A DNA stretch of 64,000 nucleotides from Murimonas intestini (GTDB lineage: Bacteria > Bacillota > Clostridia > Lachnospirales > Lachnospiraceae): assembly GCA_003148945.1 (NCBI GenBank), contig QGGY01000005.1:1-64000 (forward strand). The letters are read 5' to 3'. Made by a program: the position numbers and the translations under genes. Every line of letters begins with the position of its first letter. Position 1 is the stretch's first letter. The notes under the pieces are model-generated. The model ran no database searches. It worked only from the letters and a program-made list of their open reading frames with translations, and was not told the DNA's origin. Of this stretch, positions 7,933 through 16,942 are shown piece after piece.

Positions 7933-9697
7933 CAGAGGTATGACATACCAGAAAAAACTGACGCTTATTTTTTCAGGGATAATGATAGGGACTGTATGTG
8001 TGTTTTTAATTGTGCTCTATGCATTCCAGAAAGATAATGCAAAAAAATCTCTGTATCGTTCCGTATATGTTGAAAACCAGAAGAATGCTGCAGCTATTGG
8101 GAATATTATGGAGTCAGTCAGAGATCTGGGGGCGGCTTTGACCCTGAATGAGAAGATTTACGGTCATTTGGCACAGCTGCCTGATATAGTAGCCAGCTTT
8201 GACGTTGATTCACTGGATATCCAGCAGGAGATTTTCAAAACTATGTTAATATCAAAGCTGGCTACCATGAATCAGATGGAATATATGCGTCTCTACTCAG
8301 TCAGCGGTAAGTGTGTGACTGTGACAAAAGAACAGTCAGCTGTGGAGGAGAGAGTTTATACTGACCAGGAATGGTACACTCCATTTTGCAGGAATAACAA
8401 AGACTTTGCTGTTTTTTTAGATAATGACGGGGAAGGCACCAGGCTTACTTTTGTGCGTAAAGTTATGATTCCTATTCAGATGAACGTGGTCGGTTATCTG
8501 GAAGTAAAATATGATTTCTCACACGAAGAAAAGAATATACTTGAGGCCACGGCCCTTGAGGGCAGAAGATTTTATCACATTTCCCTTGACGGCAATATAT
8601 TGGTTTCAGATAATGTGCAGGAATATGGGACGCAGGCGGAATATGATACAGAGAGTTTATTGGCTTATGAAGCTGATATAGGCACACTGAGGGGGAAGAA
8701 GTATGTCCTTTCAGCGGCCCCGATTAAAAAAACGGATTTTATCCTGGTTAGCGGGACAGAATATGATACTTTTTATGAAGGACTTAAAAAAGAATACGGG
8801 CTCATGCTCATTATACTGACGGCTGGTGTTCTATTGTCTGTTATCGTATCTATGTACGCTGCCAGGGGCCTGTCAAGAAATATCAGGAAATTGAATGCTG
8901 CAATGAGATATGCTGATAAAAATCCAGATATCCAGGTTGATATCAGGTCAGGAGATGAGATTGGCCTTCTGGGTGAATCCTTTAACAAAATGATCGTGCG
9001 GCTTAAAAGGAGCTATGAAGAGCTGTATAAGAAGGAACTGTCACTGAAAGAAGCACAGAATCTGGCGCTGCAGGCACAGATCAATCCTCATTTTCTTTAT
9101 AATACTTTGGAGACGATCGATGCGCTTTCTGTCTGCGAGAGAACGGAGGAGATAGGCAGAATCGTGCAGTCGCTATCAAGAGTATTCCGCTATGCCATGG
9201 AAGAAAAAAAGCAGGTAACGCTAAAAGAAGAGATGGATCATGTTAATGAGTATATGAATATATTGAAAATGCGGTACGAGAATAAATTTGATTATGAGAT
9301 TATAATAGAAAACCAGACGGAAGAGTTTTTGATGCCCAAGATGATACTTCAGCCTCTGGCTGAAAATGCCGTTACTCACGGGATATTAAAGTCGGAAAAA
9401 AAGGGGTATGTAACGATTTCATCATACATGGAGAGCAGTAATCTGTATATCATTGTGAAGGATGACGGCAGGGGGATGACAGAAGAGGAGAAGGCTCAGG
9501 CAGAGGACATGCTCAGGCAGAATACAGAGAAGCAGGAGGAGTCCAGGCATATTGGGGTCAAAAACATAGACAGAAGGCTAAAATTTTATTTCGGGGATTC
9601 GTATCACATGGAAATCAGCAGCAGCCTGGGAAAAGGGACTGTTGTCTCAATTATAATCGAAAAGGAGAAGAAAGATGGAAACAGCAGATTTATTTAG
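7904..9697 (+). CDS. Sensor histidine kinase (YesM type)
   Basis: The predicted 597-residue kinase has TM1 (LTLIFSGIMIGTVCVFLIVL, ~20-40), an extracellular sensor of about 250 residues, and TM2 (LMLIILTAGVLLSVIVSMYA). It then has a HAMP linker, a His kinase segment (ALQAQINPHFLYNTLETI, phospho-acceptor His) and an HATPase domain (LQPLAENAVTHGI N-box, DDGRGM, GVKNIDRRL). ATG 7904 follows GGAGGGGAGGG, and the 29 upstream in-frame codons overlap the regulator gene and are unlikely to be used. Together with the AraC regulator it should sense an extracellular sugar-related signal. The next gene overlaps it by 23 nt, so these three genes form one operon. Confidence 0.9.
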   Translation: MRTIKGWKFNRGMTYQKKLTLIFSGIMIGTVCVFLIVLYAFQKDNAKKSLYRSVYVENQKNAAAIGNIMESVRDLGAALTLNEKIYGHLAQLPDIVASFDVDSLDIQQEIFKTMLISKLATMNQMEYMRLYSVSGKCVTVTKEQSAVEERVYTDQEWYTPFCRNNKDFAVFLDNDGEGTRLTFVRKVMIPIQMNVVGYLEVKYDFSHEEKNILEATALEGRRFYHISLDGNILVSDNVQEYGTQAEYDTESLLAYEADIGTLRGKKYVLSAAPIKKTDFILVSGTEYDTFYEGLKKEYGLMLIILTAGVLLSVIVSMYAARGLSRNIRKLNAAMRYADKNPDIQVDIRSGDEIGLLGESFNKMIVRLKRSYEELYKKELSLKEAQNLALQAQINPHFLYNTLETIDALSVCERTEEIGRIVQSLSRVFRYAMEEKKQVTLKEEMDHVNEYMNILKMRYENKFDYEIIIENQTEEFLMPKMILQPLAENAVTHGILKSEKKGYVTISSYMESSNLYIIVKDDGRGMTEEEKAQAEDMLRQNTEKQEESRHIGVKNIDRRLKFYFGDSYHMEISSSLGKGTVVSIIIEKEKKDGNSRFI

Positions 9698-12056
9698 GAA
9701 GGCAAGGCCGGTCTGGGCAGAGGGACGGGAAAAGGAAATGAATATGACTATGGGATTTGTTTTGAAATTCCAGGGGCAGGGCAAAGACCTGATTTTAAGG
9801 CTGACTGGTTCCACCATTTACCGCGTGTTTTTAAACGGTGTATTTCTGCTGCATGGCCCTGCAAGAGCAGCACACGGATACTACAGAGTTGATGAAGTCA
9901 GGATCGGGCAGGATGAGCAGCAGGAAGAGAACTGGCTGGCTGTAGAGACAGCTGGTTTTAATGTTAACAGCTATTATACACTGGATGCCCCTTCCTTTCT
10001 GCAGGCGGAGCTGTCCAGTCCGGATCAGGTGATAGGTGCTACTGTGGCAGAGGATACTGCCGCTGCATTCATACCAATGGTATTGACAGAGAGGATTCAG
10101 AAGGTACAGCGCTATAGTTTCCAGAGACCGTTTATAGAAGCTTACAGGCTGGAAGAAGAGATGCAGGGCTGGCGTACCGGGCTGCCGTGTCCGGGCTGCC
10201 GTATACTGCCTGTACAGAATCTGGCAGTACAGGGGGAGAAGAAGCTTCTTTTGAAAGGCCTTCCGGACTGGAAATATAAGGTATGCGGTGCGAGCAGGAA
10301 AATAGGGGAGGGTACTTTTTTTATAAAAGCCGCCCATATAGAATACTGGCCTGACAGAGCGCTTCTGGAGATTGGGGATAAACTGAAGGGGTATGAAGCA
10401 GATAAGCTGGAGATCTGTGTCTCCAGGGAGATGGACAGGACGGTGACCGGTAAACTCTGCCGGGCAGAAGATAAAAGGGAGACTCTCTCAAAAGGGGAAT
10501 TTGAGATCTATGACCTTGGAAGGAATACTACAGGATTTATAAAACTGCAGGCCCAGTGTACAGAGGATTCAAAGCTTTATATTGTATTTGATGAGGTACT
10601 TACAGACGGGGATGTGAGATATAACAGGATGTCATGTGTGAACACAATCTGCCTTTACTTAAAAAGCGGCCATTATGATTTTGAGTCTTTCCAGCCTTAT
10701 ACCTGCCGTTATATCAAGATTATGGCAGCTGAGGGCAGATGCCGGGTGGAGAGGCCGCAGATAAGAGAATTAAGGAACCATACAGGTGACCATACAGTCT
10801 TTCATTCTTCTGATGAACAGTTAAACAGGATTTTTGAAGCGGCCAGGGAAACGTATGCTCAGAATGCCCTGGATGTATATATGGACTGCCCTTCAAGGGA
10901 GAGGGCCGGATGGCTCTGTGACAGCTTTTTTACCGCAAGGGTGGAGGCAGATCTGACAGGCAGGACTGTGGTTGAAGATGCTTTTCTGGAGAATTTTCTG
11001 CTTCCTGAAGAGTTCGCGTATCTGCCGGATGGAATGCTTCCTATGTGCTATCCAAGTGATCATTATGATGGTAATTTTATACCAAACTGGGCGCTCTGGC
11101 TGGTTCTGGAGCTGTATGAATACAGGATGCGAAAACCGGAAGAGTGTATGACAGCCAAATTTAGAGGGAAGATAGAAAAGCTTTTTCAATATTTTGAAAA
11201 GTTTGAAAATGAGGATGGGCTTCTGGAGGATCTGGATGGCTGGATTTTCGTAGAGTGGTCCAGGGCAAATGAACTTACAGAGGGTGTGAATTATCCTTCA
11301 AATATGCTTTACAGTGCTGCTCTGAGAGCGGCAGGAAGCATGTATGGAGAAGAGGAGTGGGTCGGAAAAGGCCGGAGGCTGGCTGATAAAATCAGAGAAC
11401 AGTCCTTTGACGGAAAATTCTTCAGGGATCAGGCTGTACGTTTAGAAAAGGAGGGACAGGGAAGACTTGTGGTGCTTCCTGAATCAACGGAGGTATGCCA
11501 GTATTATGCCTTCTTCTTTATGACAGCTGATAAAGACTCATATCCTGAACTGTTTCAATGCCTTATCCAGGACTTTGGACCTGACAGAAATACAGACACT
11601 GTGTGGAAAGAGGTGGGAGCGGCTAATGCTTTTATAGGCAATTATCTGCGTGTAGAACTGCTTTCCAGGTACGGCCTGGTTGGGCAGATACTGGAGGAGA
11701 CAAAGGAATTTTTTGACTATATGGTATTGCGGACAGGTACTTTGTGGGAGAACACGACTGCCCATGCCAGCTGCAATCATGGTTTTGCGTCACATGTGAT
11801 ACACAGCTATCTCAGAGATCTCTGCGGGATCAGTGAAGTGGACAGACAGAATCATATCATCAGCTTCAGGCTTTCTGATACGGGTCTGGAGAAATGTGAG
11901 TGCAGGATCCCTGTGGGAGGTCAGTGGCTGTATGCAGGCATAACGGCGGAAAATGGGAATCGTATTCTGCGGGTGAGACTTCCGGAAGGTTTCACAGCCA
12001 GCATAAAAGATGAAAGCTTTCGGCCATGTGAAGTGATATATCTGGATCAGGATTAA
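9675..12056 (+). CDS. Family 78 glycoside hydrolase-like (alpha-L-rhamnosidase-related) protein
   Basis: The 793-residue protein has N-terminal beta-sandwich regions with a carbohydrate-binding look (LTGSTIYRVFLNGVFLLHGP) and an ISFQPYTCRYIKI-like accessory domain. An (alpha/alpha)6 barrel follows, starting near DVYMDCPSRERAGWLCD. In GH78 enzymes this motif is usually DCPxRDERxGWxGD; here one residue is absent, but the two Asp and the Glu remain. No signal peptide is present, so it acts in the cytoplasm on imported sugars. ATG 9675 follows AAAGGAGAAGAAAG and lies inside the end of the kinase gene. Rhamnosidase activity is family inference; other alpha-linked substrates are possible. Confidence 0.8.
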   Translation: METADLFRKARPVWAEGREKEMNMTMGFVLKFQGQGKDLILRLTGSTIYRVFLNGVFLLHGPARAAHGYYRVDEVRIGQDEQQEENWLAVETAGFNVNSYYTLDAPSFLQAELSSPDQVIGATVAEDTAAAFIPMVLTERIQKVQRYSFQRPFIEAYRLEEEMQGWRTGLPCPGCRILPVQNLAVQGEKKLLLKGLPDWKYKVCGASRKIGEGTFFIKAAHIEYWPDRALLEIGDKLKGYEADKLEICVSREMDRTVTGKLCRAEDKRETLSKGEFEIYDLGRNTTGFIKLQAQCTEDSKLYIVFDEVLTDGDVRYNRMSCVNTICLYLKSGHYDFESFQPYTCRYIKIMAAEGRCRVERPQIRELRNHTGDHTVFHSSDEQLNRIFEAARETYAQNALDVYMDCPSRERAGWLCDSFFTARVEADLTGRTVVEDAFLENFLLPEEFAYLPDGMLPMCYPSDHYDGNFIPNWALWLVLELYEYRMRKPEECMTAKFRGKIEKLFQYFEKFENEDGLLEDLDGWIFVEWSRANELTEGVNYPSNMLYSAALRAAGSMYGEEEWVGKGRRLADKIREQSFDGKFFRDQAVRLEKEGQGRLVVLPESTEVCQYYAFFFMTADKDSYPELFQCLIQDFGPDRNTDTVWKEVGAANAFIGNYLRVELLSRYGLVGQILEETKEFFDYMVLRTGTLWENTTAHASCNHGFASHVIHSYLRDLCGISEVDRQNHIISFRLSDTGLEKCECRIPVGGQWLYAGITAENGNRILRVRLPEGFTASIKDESFRPCEVIYLDQD

Positions 12057-12077
12057 TTGACCGGCAGTTCTCTTAAT

Positions 12078-12142
12078 GCAACGATTGTGTACATTGTATG
12101 CGACGTTATTGCATTTTATGTGCTCCTTTAGTCTGGTATACT
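12078..12142 (+). promoter_or_regulatory. Candidate activator repeats and promoter of the sugar ABC operon
   Basis: Two direct repeats, GCAACGATTGTGTA (12078-12091) and GCGACGTTATTGCA (12100-12113), are 22 bp apart, two helical turns. The second directly abuts a poor -35 (TTTTAT, 12114-12119), which is 17 bp from a good -10 (TATACT, 12137-12142). This is the geometry of an activator-dependent promoter touching RNA polymerase. The same motif occurs upstream of the response regulator. Confidence 0.5.
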
Positions 12143-12199
12143 GACATCATAAAAAAAAGACACATATACAGAAGGATGTGTCAGGAGAGGAGAATTCTT

Positions 12200-13489
12200 A
12201 TGTTTAAAAAAATGACAGGAGCAATCTGCGGGCTGATGGCCGGAGCTATGGTATTGGGAGGGGTTATAAATGCCCCCTTTATAGCAGAGGCATCAGAAGG
12301 GGAGGAAGTTACTCTGCGCTTTCTTGGATGGAAGACAGGAAAAGAGGAGGGAGCGCTGCCGGAAATCATCAAAGGATTTGAAAAAGAGAACCCGGGTGTT
12401 AAGATTGAGTATGAGGCAATTCCAACTACGAATAATTATAATGATGTATTAAATACCAGGCTGTCTACCGGTGAAGGATCAGATATATATATGGTGAGTG
12501 ATTCCATGCTGAGAAGCTGTGTAAAGAATGGTTATGCAGAAGATCTCTCAGATATAGACTTTGCAGGAGAATACCAGGATAATGTTAAAAAGCTGCTTTC
12601 GCCTGATGGAAAATTTTCTGCCATACCGATTGAAGAAGCAGGTATCGGAATGATTGTGAACATGGATGTACTCAGGGCAGCAGGCGTGGAAACGCTGCCG
12701 CAGACATGGAGCCAGCTGACAGATGCATGTGAGAAGGTAAAAGAAAACGGCGGCACTCCATTTATTATGGGGAATAAAACAGGCTGGAGCGGAGCTATTA
12801 TCATGTGCTACGGCAAGTATACAGAGTTTATGGAATATGATAATGACATCTACACAAAAGTCTTAAATGGTGAAAAGACCATGGGAGATATGTACGGCAA
12901 ATATTTTGAGAAGTACTCCGAGCTGATAGAAAAGGGATATACAAATGGGCAGGAATCTCTGGGAATGGAGTTTAATGAAGGAGCTGTCACAGAGTTTGTA
13001 AAAGGGAATTCTGCATTTTTGATGGCAGGTACATGGATGATTGGTGAAGTGAGCGAAGCCTTAGGCGGCGCGGAAACTGTATTTACAGCATTTCCAATCA
13101 ATGATGAGGAGCCGCTTGTTGCGCAGTGTTCTCTCAGTACGGCGCTGGCGGTTAACTCAGAGTCAGAACATAAAGACTTAGCAATTAAATTCCTGCAGTA
13201 TTTTAATGACAATGAGAATTTGAAATTATATGTAGAAAGCCAGAATGCCTTTTCACCTCTTATAGGAGGAACCAGCATGTCTCTTCCAGAAGCAGAGCCA
13301 TTTGCAGAATCGCTGGCTGCCAACAATGTAACAGTTGGCTGTGAGATACCTCAGGAGTTTACTGTTGATGAATGGACATTTGTCACAAAAGCCGCACAGT
13401 CTCTCACCTTGCAGGAAGTAACACCGGAAGAACTCAATGAGCAGTTTAACGCAGAATTTGATAAGGCAATGATGCTGCAGGGAAATTAA
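12200..13489 (+). CDS. Extracellular sugar-binding protein of an ABC transporter
   Basis: A 429-residue family-1 solute-binding protein. The signal peptide (MFKKMTGAICGLMAGAMVLGG) ends near AEASEG. There is no lipobox Cys, which is unusual for a Gram-positive binding protein. The mature part has VTLRFLGWKTGKEEGALPEI, GFEKENPGVKIEYE and YMVSDSMLRS, typical of oligosaccharide binders. ATG 12200 follows AGGAGAGGAG; the 34 upstream in-frame codons lack an RBS and overlap the promoter. Two permease genes follow, with a hairpin between, and no ATPase gene is present. Confidence 0.88.
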   Translation: MFKKMTGAICGLMAGAMVLGGVINAPFIAEASEGEEVTLRFLGWKTGKEEGALPEIIKGFEKENPGVKIEYEAIPTTNNYNDVLNTRLSTGEGSDIYMVSDSMLRSCVKNGYAEDLSDIDFAGEYQDNVKKLLSPDGKFSAIPIEEAGIGMIVNMDVLRAAGVETLPQTWSQLTDACEKVKENGGTPFIMGNKTGWSGAIIMCYGKYTEFMEYDNDIYTKVLNGEKTMGDMYGKYFEKYSELIEKGYTNGQESLGMEFNEGAVTEFVKGNSAFLMAGTWMIGEVSEALGGAETVFTAFPINDEEPLVAQCSLSTALAVNSESEHKDLAIKFLQYFNDNENLKLYVESQNAFSPLIGGTSMSLPEAEPFAESLAANNVTVGCEIPQEFTVDEWTFVTKAAQSLTLQEVTPEELNEQFNAEFDKAMMLQGN

Positions 13490-13551
13490 TCAGGCAGCGC
13501 GGGAATGCAGGTACAGAATGCAGGGTTATCTGCATAGATTTAAAAGAATCA

Positions 13552-13586
13552 GGCGGGAGGAAGGAAGAAATAACTTTCGTCCCGCC
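13552..13586 (+). promoter_or_regulatory. Intergenic hairpin between binding-protein and permease genes
   Basis: GGCGGGA (13552-13558) pairs with TCCCGCC (13580-13586), extended inward by about five pairs after one mismatch. No T-run follows directly. In sugar ABC operons such a stem commonly protects the binding-protein mRNA and lowers permease expression. Confidence 0.5.
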
Positions 13587-13632
13587 ATTATTGCGCTCAT
13601 TTTGAGGCATTTATGTGTTAGGAGATGATAAA

Positions 13633-14550
13633 ATGAATACAGCTGCAAAGAAAAAAAACAGCAGATTTCCAGGTAATATAGCTAATGGAAAGTTAGCTCC
13701 CTATCTTATTATGGTCCTGCCGCTGTTTACCGCATACATAGTACTTACGGTACTTCCAACGCTTACCACAGTGTTTTTCAGCTTTACTGATTTCGATGGA
13801 ATGAGCATAACGGATTTTCATTTCATGGGAGGAAAAAATTATAAGGTTGCAGCCATTGACCCTTCCTTTTGGATTTCATTAAAAAATACTGTGATTTATG
13901 CAGTGGCGGTTACACTTATACAGAATTTTTTCGGCCTTCTTCTTGCAGTAGGACTGTGTAAGAAAATGAAGAGTGCAAATGTACTGCGCACATTACTTTT
14001 TACTCCGGCAATAATCAGCACGATAGTTATATCGTATGCATTTACGTATATTTATGATACAAACGGACTTGTGAATATGATCCTGGATTTCTTACATCTG
14101 GGGCAGTTTAAGAAAACATGGCTGGGGGAACCAAATCTGGCTCTTGTATGTGTTGCCATTTCTAATATATGGAGATTCCTGGGATATTCTGCTGTCATAT
14201 TTATTGCAAATATGCAGAGTATTTCCGCGGACCTGACGGAAGCGGCATCTATTGACGGCGCAGGGGGATTCCAGAGATTCCGCTATATAACCTTCCCGCT
14301 GCTGGCCCCATCTGTCACAATCAACCTTACATTGTCTTTCATAGGGTGTCTGAAGGTCTTTGATACGGTATATACTATGACAAACGGAGGACCCGGAAAC
14401 CATTCAGAGGTAGTAGGTACTTATATCCTGAAGCTTCAGGGACAGAATCTGAATGGCTATGCATGTGCAGTGGCGGTCATACTGACTTTGATTATCATAG
14501 GGCTGAACTTGATCACGTTTCCATATTTGAAGAAGAGGGAGGATATCTGA
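13633..14550 (+). CDS. Sugar ABC transporter permease (MalF/UgpA type)
   Basis: A 305-residue inner-membrane permease with about six TM segments (LIMVLPLFTAYIVLTVLPTL first). The EAA loop (EAASIDGAGGFQRFRYITFP) contacts the ATPase. ATG 13633 has TAGGAGA seven nt upstream, better than the in-frame ATG at 13615. The stop TGA overlaps the start of the next permease (ATGA). With the binding protein and second permease it forms a CUT1-type importer. The ATPase must come from elsewhere, as with shared MsmX-type ATPases. Confidence 0.9.
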   Translation: MNTAAKKKNSRFPGNIANGKLAPYLIMVLPLFTAYIVLTVLPTLTTVFFSFTDFDGMSITDFHFMGGKNYKVAAIDPSFWISLKNTVIYAVAVTLIQNFFGLLLAVGLCKKMKSANVLRTLLFTPAIISTIVISYAFTYIYDTNGLVNMILDFLHLGQFKKTWLGEPNLALVCVAISNIWRFLGYSAVIFIANMQSISADLTEAASIDGAGGFQRFRYITFPLLAPSVTINLTLSFIGCLKVFDTVYTMTNGGPGNHSEVVGTYILKLQGQNLNGYACAVAVILTLIIIGLNLITFPYLKKREDI

Positions 14551-15383
14551 TGAAGGTGAAAAAAATAAGAGGATATTGTTTTGAGATATTCATGATTCTG
14601 CTGGTACTCCTATTATTCTACCCGGTTATCTTGATTTTTCTCATGTCTGTCAAATCAGATATGGAAATGATCGTATCTCCATTGTCATTTCCACAGGTTT
14701 TCCAGTTTGAAAATTACAAATATGCTTTTGAGCAGATGGATTTCTTCAGAGCATTTGGAAATTCTCTGCTCATCACTTCCAGCTCCACGATTATCGGCAC
14801 AGTTATCTACTGTATGGCAGGTTATGCAATTGTCAGGGCTAAGTCACACAGGCGCCTGTTCCAGACGATGTATGTACTGTTTCTGCTGGGGCTTGTACTT
14901 CCGGCGCAGAGCACTCTGATTCCGCTGCTTTACCTGTACAAAAGCCTGGGACTTATGAATACCTACAGAGGCATCAGTCTGTTGTATATAGCAGGAGGAG
15001 CAGCTTTCAGCATTTTTCTGATAACTGGCTTTATCAATACGGTGCCGATCGCTCTGGAGGAGGCGGCAGCGCTGGACGGGTGCACCGCTTTCGGAATCTT
15101 TTTCAAGATTGTCTTTCCGCTGCTCAAGCCTATAATCTGTACGTTGGTCATCATCAATGCAGTCAATATCTGGAATGATTTTTTCACTCCTCTTATGTTC
15201 ATGTCAGGTAAAGCAGGCAGGACTATTATCATGGCTGTCTATATGTTCAAGGGTCAGTATCAGACACAATGGAACGTATTATTTGCAGGCCTGGTTCTGG
15301 CAACACTGCCTATGATGCTTGTCTATTTTGCATTGCAGAGATATATGATCGACGGCATGACAGCAGGCGCGGTGAAATCATGA
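14550..15383 (+). CDS. Sugar ABC transporter permease (MalG/UgpE type)
   Basis: A 277-residue partner permease. TM1 (FMILLVLLLFYPVILIFLMS) is followed by the conserved periplasmic-type region (SDMEMIVSPLSFP) and the EAA loop (EEAAALDGCTAFGIFFKIVFP). The C-terminus (YMIDGMTAGAVKS) is the usual MalG-type end. ATG 14550 shares bases with the stop of the first permease, with GGGAGG upstream, indicating translational coupling. The upstream 29 in-frame codons belong to another frame of the first permease. The transported sugar is unknown; a rhamnose- or glycan-derived oligosaccharide would fit the neighbouring enzymes. Confidence 0.9.
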   Translation: MKVKKIRGYCFEIFMILLVLLLFYPVILIFLMSVKSDMEMIVSPLSFPQVFQFENYKYAFEQMDFFRAFGNSLLITSSSTIIGTVIYCMAGYAIVRAKSHRRLFQTMYVLFLLGLVLPAQSTLIPLLYLYKSLGLMNTYRGISLLYIAGGAAFSIFLITGFINTVPIALEEAAALDGCTAFGIFFKIVFPLLKPIICTLVIINAVNIWNDFFTPLMFMSGKAGRTIIMAVYMFKGQYQTQWNVLFAGLVLATLPMMLVYFALQRYMIDGMTAGAVKS

Positions 15384-15524
15384 CAGATATTACAGGTCAG
15401 AAAGCTGAACGGTAAAAGAAAGATTCGAAATTTTCAAAATATTTATGGAAAATATATCCGATATATAGTAATATAATCTTATCTGAAAACTTGCACGACA
15501 ATACAGAAGATAGGAGGTTCTTAT

Positions 15525-16163
15525 ATGGAGGAAGGCATTAAGATTTATTCCAGGGCGGACAATCTTGTATCAATGAGGATATACAGCGGCCATTTTGCCA
15601 CACCACATTCTCATATTAATTATTTTATTGATATGACAAATCTGAAGGCAAGGCAGAATGAAGCGGAGGCTGCAGCCAGGGTCCTGGCGGCGAGATACAG
15701 CGCATCAACTGTGGTGGACACCATCATCTGCATGGACGGGTGTGAGATCATAGGCGCTTACCTGGCCCAGGATCTTTCCCAGGTGGGTACGCTGTCCATG
15801 AACATGCATAAGACTATCTATATCGCAGCGCCTGAGGCTGCACCGGGCGGACAGCTGATCTTCAGGGAGAATATGCAGCATATGATAAGGGATAAGAATG
15901 TGGTTCTGCTGTTTGCTTCTGCCACAACCGGTGAGACGATCAAGAGCAGTCTGGAGTGCGTTCTGTATTATGGAGGCAGGATCAGCGGTATTGCTTCTAT
16001 TTTCAGTGCGATCACAAAGATTGGCGGACTTGAAGTGAATTCTATATTTACCGAAAAAGATATTCCTGATTACAAAACTTATCCGGCAGCCTCCTGTCCT
16101 ATGTGCAGAGAAGGAAGAAAGCTGGATGCAATGGTGAATAATTACGGTTATTCCAAACTATAG
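15525..16163 (+). CDS. Phosphoribosyltransferase-family protein (orotate PRTase-like)
   Basis: The 212-residue protein has the PRTase core. It includes a VVDTIICMDGCEIIGAYLAQ strand-loop, then VVLLFASATTGETIKSSLEC in the position of the PRPP-binding loop (normally VDDxxTTG; here LFASATTG). A Cys pair (SCPMCREG) follows near the C-terminus. The acidic pair of the PRPP loop is not conserved, so catalytic activity is uncertain. RBS TAGGAGG precedes the ATG. A TATAAT box at ~15472-15477 lies upstream in the 141-nt gap after the permease. It is monocistronic, followed by a palindrome and a terminator. Confidence 0.65.
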   Translation: MEEGIKIYSRADNLVSMRIYSGHFATPHSHINYFIDMTNLKARQNEAEAAARVLAARYSASTVVDTIICMDGCEIIGAYLAQDLSQVGTLSMNMHKTIYIAAPEAAPGGQLIFRENMQHMIRDKNVVLLFASATTGETIKSSLECVLYYGGRISGIASIFSAITKIGGLEVNSIFTEKDIPDYKTYPAASCPMCREGRKLDAMVNNYGYSKL

Positions 16164-16169
16164 TAAATT

Positions 16170-16184
16170 ATTGTGAATCACAAT
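16170..16184. promoter_or_regulatory. 15-bp palindrome, operator-like
   Basis: ATTGTGA-A-TCACAAT has perfect 7-bp arms around one base, seven bases after the preceding stop codon. It has no T-run and is the shape of a dimeric repressor or CRP-type site. Its target gene is unclear because a terminator lies between it and hisH. Confidence 0.3.
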
Positions 16185-16199
16185 CAGATATGATAGAAT

Positions 16200-16244
16200 A
16201 AAAGGGAATGCTGCAGAGAAGCTGTCTTTGCGGTGTTCCCTTTT
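16200..16244 (+). terminator. Long hairpin terminator
   Basis: Bases 16200-16219 pair with 16225-16244 along 20 positions, with four G-T pairs. The arms carry AAAAGGGAA and TTCCCTTTT, so the stem can end transcription in either direction. Confidence 0.75.
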
Positions 16245-16321
16245 GAAGCTTATGCGGGCAGCGAGAGAAATGCGCACAGCGTGTTTTTGCCTGTTGTCAA
16301 ATACAGACATGGAGGCATGAA

Positions 16322-16942
16322 ATGATTGCGATTATTGATTATGATGCGGGAAATTTAAAGAGTGTGGAGAAGGCGCTTCATTATCTGGGCCAGGAGAGTA
16401 TCATTACAAGAGACAGGGATGAGATCCTGGGCGCTGATAAAGTAATACTTCCGGGGGTAGGTTCCTTCGGGGATGCCATGGGAAAAATCAGGGATTATGG
16501 ACTTGAAGAAGTGATACATCAGGTTGTGGAGAAGGATATTCCTTTTTTGGGGATCTGCCTTGGACTGCAGCTGATGTTTGAGAGCAGTGAGGAAAGCCCC
16601 GGCGTGAGCGGGCTGGGCATCCTGAAGGGCAGGATACTGCGGATACCGGATAAGGAGGGGCTGAAGATACCTCATATAGGCTGGAATTCGCTTCATCTGA
16701 CGAATAACGGCAGGCTGTTTGAGGGGCTGGAAGAAAATTCATATGTTTATTTTGTCCACTCCTATTATCTGAAAGCTGAAGAGCCGGAAATAGTAAAGGC
16801 GTCAGCCTGGTACGGGACAGACATCCACGCCTCAGTGGAAAAGGGAAATATCTTTGCATGCCAGTTCCATCCGGAAAAGAGCAGTGATGTGGGGCTGCAT
16901 ATTCTGAAGAATTTTGCTGAGCTTGGAAAGGAGGAGGGTTAG
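16322..16942 (+). CDS. hisH: Imidazole glycerol phosphate synthase, glutamine amidotransferase subunit
   Basis: HisH releases ammonia from glutamine and passes it to HisF for imidazole ring formation in histidine synthesis. The 206-residue protein shows the class I triad: nucleophile Cys in FLGICLGLQLMF and the His and Glu in FHPEKS. DYDAGNLKSV and LPGVGSFGDAM are HisH-typical. RBS GGAGG precedes ATG 16322. The stop is directly followed by the hisF ATG, so the two are translationally coupled. The other his genes are not nearby, so the pathway is split in this genome, or this pair is an extra copy. Confidence 0.95.
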   Translation: MIAIIDYDAGNLKSVEKALHYLGQESIITRDRDEILGADKVILPGVGSFGDAMGKIRDYGLEEVIHQVVEKDIPFLGICLGLQLMFESSEESPGVSGLGILKGRILRIPDKEGLKIPHIGWNSLHLTNNGRLFEGLEENSYVYFVHSYYLKAEEPEIVKASAWYGTDIHASVEKGNIFACQFHPEKSSDVGLHILKNFAELGKEEG

